Shown here piece after piece: positions 7,011 through 9,567 of a stretch of DNA of 9,567 nucleotides; position 1 is the first letter of the stretch, and the number at the start of each line of letters is the position of its first letter. The notes below the pieces were generated by a model that ran no database searches, was not told the DNA's origin, and was given only the letters and a program-made list of their open reading frames with translations. Made by a program: the position numbers and the translations under genes. The DNA lies in the NCBI GenBank assembly GCA_003663175.1, contig QMZM01000037.1, positions 1 to 9,567 on the forward strand. The letters are read 5' to 3'. The DNA is from Candidatus Altarchaeales archaeon. GTDB lineage: Archaea; Altiarchaeota; Altiarchaeia; IMC4; QMZM01.

Positions 7011-7569
7011 TTAGTATCATCTCCAGATTCCTTCTTATCTTATTTTCCATCTCTTCATATAATGAGTTTCCCTTCGAATCGATTCCAACAATTAACGGCC
7101 CAAATTTCTCTACCTCAAGAACCCACACCGCTTCCGGAATTCCGAGGTCGAGCCAATAAACATCTCTGACCTTTTTTATATATTTCGTATATAATGCGCC
7201 ACAACCACCGGTCATTGCGAGATATACCGCTCTGTTCTTCATCGCATTTTTTACTCTCGAATCCATACCACCCTTCCCAACTACCGCTTTGATACGAAAT
7301 CTTTCGATGAATTCCACTTCGAGGGAATTCATTCTTGAACTGGTCGTTGGTCCTATCGAGACAATTCTCCATTCATCATTGATCCTCTCAACAATTGGTC
7401 CGGAGTGGAATATTGGAATGTCCTCAATCGCGCATGGAAATTTTCTCTGTATCAATGCTCTTTTATGAGCCATATCCCTCGCCGTCACTACGGTTCCAGA
7501 TAAGTAAACAACATCGCCAACATTCAGATCAATTATCTCAGCCTTCCTAATTGGTGTTTCTATTTCCAT
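7003..7569 (-). CDS. Fumarate hydratase / tartrate dehydratase beta subunit
   Basis: This is the 188-residue beta (C-terminal, swivelling) subunit of the class I, [4Fe-4S] two-subunit fumarase family, which hydrates fumarate to L-malate. Related pairs act on tartrate or methylmalate. Family motifs are GTVVTARDMAHKR (25-37), FHSGPIV (54-60), SIGPTTSSRM (71-80), VGKGGMDS (97-104) and MTGGCGAL (119-126). The length is full for the subunit. The alpha subunit, which holds the iron-sulfur cluster and usually lies next to beta, is not on either side: the upstream gene is divergent and the downstream gene is larA. It ends in TGA, overlapping the larA start by 8 nt. The ATG at 7567-7569 begins the conserved sequence. 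Fumarase beta is the default reading, and tartrate dehydratase beta is an alternative that sequence alone does not settle. Confidence 0.9.
   Translation of the reverse strand: MEIETPIRKAEIIDLNVGDVVYLSGTVVTARDMAHKRALIQRKFPCAIEDIPIFHSGPIVERINDEWRIVSIGPTTSSRMNSLEVEFIERFRIKAVVGKGGMDSRVKNAMKNRAVYLAMTGGCGALYTKYIKKVRDVYWLDLGIPEAVWVLEVEKFGPLIVGIDSKGNSLYEEMENKIRRNLEMILND
7021..7024 (-). promoter_or_regulatory. Likely Shine-Dalgarno of larA inside fumB
   Basis: GGAG (reading on as GGAGATGAT) lies within the last codons of fumB, 10 nt before the larA ATG. Together with the 8-nt gene overlap it supports translational coupling and the larA start at 7010. Confidence 0.5.
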
Positions 7570-7635
7570 CTCAACAGAATTTAATATATCTCTTCAATTT
7601 AATTATATTATTTTTTATTTTTTCAATTGTGAAAA
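7570..7635. promoter_or_regulatory. Divergent promoter region for fumB-larA and the FAD oxidoreductases
   Basis: This 66-nt, very AT-rich gap lies between two divergent units. A near-symmetrical TAATTATATTA core at about 7599-7610 could act as a TATA element on either strand, at roughly 25-35 nt from each ATG. Neither gene has a convincing Shine-Dalgarno sequence, so leaders are likely to be very short. A second TATA-like stretch (TTTAATATAT) at about 7580-7589 is too close to the fumB start to be its TATA box. No clear operator palindrome was seen. Confidence 0.5.
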
Positions 7636-9099
7636 ATGAACATCTATGATTTTGCCATCATAGGTGGAGGAGTTGTTGGTTGTGCAATAGCGAGAGAACT
7701 GGCGAGATATAAAGCCGAGATCTTATTGCTGGAAAGGGAGTGTGATGTTTGCTTTGGCACATCTGGAAGAAATTCTGGAGTTTCTCATGCCGGTTTTTAT
7801 ATTCCTCCAAATACCCTAAAGGCAAAACTAAATGTTTTAGGAAACAGAATGTTACCAACCCTATGTAACGAGTTGGATGTTCCTTTCAGGGAGATAGGAA
7901 AATTGGTTGTGGCGAAGAATGATGATGAAATTAAATATTTAGAAAAATTAAAGAGGCAAGGTGAAAAGAACGGGGTTGTTGGATTGAGGATCATAGATAA
8001 GGAAGAAATAAGGGAATTGGAGCCAAGGGTAAATGGAATAAAGGCTCTGTATTCCCCAAGAAGTGGCATTCTCGACCCATTCGAACTTACAATTGCGTTG
8101 GCGGAGAATGCCATGGAAAATGGAGTGGATATAATGCTAAATTGCGAGGTTAGGGATATACATGTGAGGGAAGAATTCTTTGAATTAAAGACAGAAAGGG
8201 GAGATTTTAGAGCCGAGTATCTTATAAATTCCTCCGGCTTATCTGCAGATGAAATTTCGAGAATGGTTGGTATAGAAAAATATAAAATTTATCCCTGTAG
8301 GGGAGAATATCATGTTTTGGATAAGAATTGCTCAGACATCGTTAAAATGTTAATCTATCCGGTGCCGCCATCGGAGAGTGGCGGCTTGGGTGTTCATTTA
8401 ACACCAACAGTTCATGGAAATCTAATGCTTGGACCATCTGCAGAATTCATCTTAGATAAAGAGGATTTATCAACAACGAGAGAAGTAATGGAAGACCTTA
8501 TTAGAGAAGCCAAGGAGATCGTCCCAGGAATCAATGCCTCGGGAATTATAAGAAGCTTCTCTGGAATAAGACCCAAATTAAATAAGAATGGAAAATTTGC
8601 AGATTTTGTCATAAAAGAAGAGATTGAGAGATTTATAAATTTGGTTGGAATAGAATCCCCGGGCTTAACTGCCGCTCCGGCAATAGCAAAATTCGTTTTA
8701 AATATAATAAGAAAAAAGAAATCTCTGGAAAGAAAGGAGAAGTTCAAGGAGACAAGAAGAAGAAAACCAAGATTTTCCGAATTGAATGAAGAAGAGAGAG
8801 CAAGGCTGATAGGGAAGGATAAAAGATATTCTGAAATAATTTGTAGATGCGAATTGGTAACGAGAAGAGAAATTATAGATTCATGGAGAAATCCTCTCAA
8901 TGCGAGAAGTCTAAATTCCATAAAGATTAGAACTCGTGCGGGTATGGGAAGATGTCAAGGCTCATTCTGTCTTCCAAGAATTATAGATATCCTGCGCGAG
9001 GAATTTAATATCGATCCTTTGAAACTAACCCTATCCTGCAAGGATTCTGAAATGTTTTTCGATTATACTCGTAGAGAGAATGAAAACCATAAATGCTGA
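7636..9099 (+). CDS. FAD-dependent 2-hydroxyacid/glycerol-3-phosphate-type dehydrogenase with BFD [2Fe-2S] domain
   Basis: This 487-residue flavoprotein has two parts. Residues 1 to about 365 form a DAO-type FAD domain, with the dinucleotide loop GGGVVG at 10-15, LLLERE near 30 and SGRNSGVSHAGFYIPP at 43-58. That last segment strongly resembles L-2-hydroxyglutarate oxidase (LhgO) and GlpA-like enzymes. After a very basic linker (about 365-390), the C-terminal BFD-type domain carries a [2Fe-2S] ligand set C403-x-C405 and C440-x4-C445. The same architecture is known from GlpA-like proteins that pair with a second flavoprotein. The enzyme probably oxidises an L-2-hydroxyacid or glycerol-3-phosphate and passes electrons to its partner. 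The exact substrate is not visible. It ends in TGA, overlapping the next gene by 20 nt. Confidence 0.85.
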   Translation: MNIYDFAIIGGGVVGCAIARELARYKAEILLLERECDVCFGTSGRNSGVSHAGFYIPPNTLKAKLNVLGNRMLPTLCNELDVPFREIGKLVVAKNDDEIKYLEKLKRQGEKNGVVGLRIIDKEEIRELEPRVNGIKALYSPRSGILDPFELTIALAENAMENGVDIMLNCEVRDIHVREEFFELKTERGDFRAEYLINSSGLSADEISRMVGIEKYKIYPCRGEYHVLDKNCSDIVKMLIYPVPPSESGGLGVHLTPTVHGNLMLGPSAEFILDKEDLSTTREVMEDLIREAKEIVPGINASGIIRSFSGIRPKLNKNGKFADFVIKEEIERFINLVGIESPGLTAAPAIAKFVLNIIRKKKSLERKEKFKETRRRKPRFSELNEEERARLIGKDKRYSEIICRCELVTRREIIDSWRNPLNARSLNSIKIRTRAGMGRCQGSFCLPRIIDILREEFNIDPLKLTLSCKDSEMFFDYTRRENENHKC

Positions 9100-9567
9100 T
9101 ATAGCGATAATTGGTGGCGGTCCTGCCGGTCTGGCTGCAGCAATTCAAGCCAATAAATCTGGAATTTCTCATGATAGAATTCTAATAATCGAAAGAAATG
9201 AATTTCTCGGAGGAATTTTACAGCAATGTATCCATGATGGTTTTGGCATCTTGCTTTTTAATAAACTTCTAACTGGACCGGAGTATGCTCAAATTTTTGT
9301 TGACGATGTGAGGAAGAGGGAGATTAAATACATGTTGGGGAGTACGGTAACTTCTATAAAAAAGGTTAACGGCGGGTTTTCTTTAGAAGTTTGTTCTAAG
9401 AAGTTTGGGATTATGAATATTATGAGTAAGAGTATCATTTTTTCTACTGGATGTAGGGAAAGAACCAGAGGTCAGATCCTTATCCCTGGGACGAGACCCG
9501 CTGGAATTTATACTGCAGGTTGTGTTCAAAATTTGGTAAATTTAAAGGGCATTCTTCCTGGAAAGAA
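9080..9567 (+). CDS. GlpB/HcnB-like NAD(P)/FAD oxidoreductase, 3' end outside window
   Basis: The first 162 codons are present and the frame is open to the edge. The ATG at 9080-9082 starts inside the preceding gene (20-nt overlap), which implies coupled translation. Visible motifs are the FAD-binding loop IGGGPAGLAAA (11-21), LIIERN (35-40), LGGILQQCIHDGFG (43-56), LTGPEYA (64-70), STGCRERTRG (122-131) and IPGTRPAGIYTAG (135-147). These match the pyridine nucleotide-disulphide type oxidoreductases that follow GlpA-like BFD proteins in bacteria and archaea, where a small DUF1667 protein is often third. It is probably the electron-accepting or transferring partner of the upstream flavoprotein. 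The stop codon and C-terminal half are not in the window. Confidence 0.85.
   Translation, partial: MKTINADIAIIGGGPAGLAAAIQANKSGISHDRILIIERNEFLGGILQQCIHDGFGILLFNKLLTGPEYAQIFVDDVRKREIKYMLGSTVTSIKKVNGGFSLEVCSKKFGIMNIMSKSIIFSTGCRERTRGQILIPGTRPAGIYTAGCVQNLVNLKGILPGK

Noticed and set aside
8412..8921. Long minus-strand open frame opposite the FAD oxidoreductase
   Set aside because: It is antisense to a clearly conserved coding region. The hydrophobic translation comes from the complementary strand of Lys/Glu-rich codons.

Overview
The window reads as chromosomal DNA from an archaeon. It carries a histone-fold protein of the HMf type, archaeal-style TATA elements, and a textbook archaeal ribosome-binding site (GAGGTGAT) before ppsA. 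It is AT-rich and almost fully coding, with short gaps, 4-20 nt gene overlaps and no insertion sequence, CRISPR array, tRNA or rRNA. The gene content suits an autotrophic or anabolic anaerobe (PEP synthase, ArgC, ThiC, Ni-type LarA, two-subunit-type fumarase), probably of euryarchaeal type. I cannot name a genus from this sequence.

Layout. Positions 1-117 are an edge stretch with no supportable gene. On the minus strand, a histone gene (1329 to 1129) is followed after 3 nt by argC (1125 to 118), probably as one transcript. A single AT-rich TATA region at about 1348-1360 appears to serve both this unit and the divergent ppsA (1404 to 3866, plus strand). ppsA converges with a minus-strand block that reads, in transcription order, fumarase beta subunit (7569 to 7003), LarA-family racemase (7010 to 5763), thiC (5721 to 4519) and marC (4522 to 3875). 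fumB/larA overlap by 8 nt and thiC/marC by 4 nt. Divergent from fumB, across a second 66-nt AT-rich promoter gap, are two plus-strand FAD oxidoreductases. The first is an LhgO/GlpA-like enzyme with a C-terminal [2Fe-2S] BFD domain (7636 to 9099). The second is a GlpB/HcnB-like flavoprotein starting at 9080 that runs off the window.

How the genes may work together. fumB, larA and the flavoprotein pair look like a 2-hydroxyacid neighbourhood: a racemase for alpha-hydroxyacids, a hydratase subunit for hydroxydicarboxylates, and an FAD enzyme resembling L-2-hydroxyglutarate dehydrogenases. ppsA (gluconeogenic entry), argC (arginine synthesis), thiC (thiamine pyrimidine) and the histone are housekeeping genes.

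Main point of interest. ppsA contains one in-frame TAG at 3702-3704. It lies five codons before the catalytic Cys of the GICGQ motif, and a perfectly preserved 53-codon C-terminus follows it in the same frame. Stopping at the TAG would give an enzyme without its catalytic acid. Either the TAG is read through (for example as pyrrolysine), or it is a fresh nonsense mutation or a sequence error. Three other genes here (histone, larA, marC) end in TAG at sensible family lengths, so TAG cannot be a sense codon everywhere in this genome. A plausible stem-loop begins 9 nt after the ppsA TAG.
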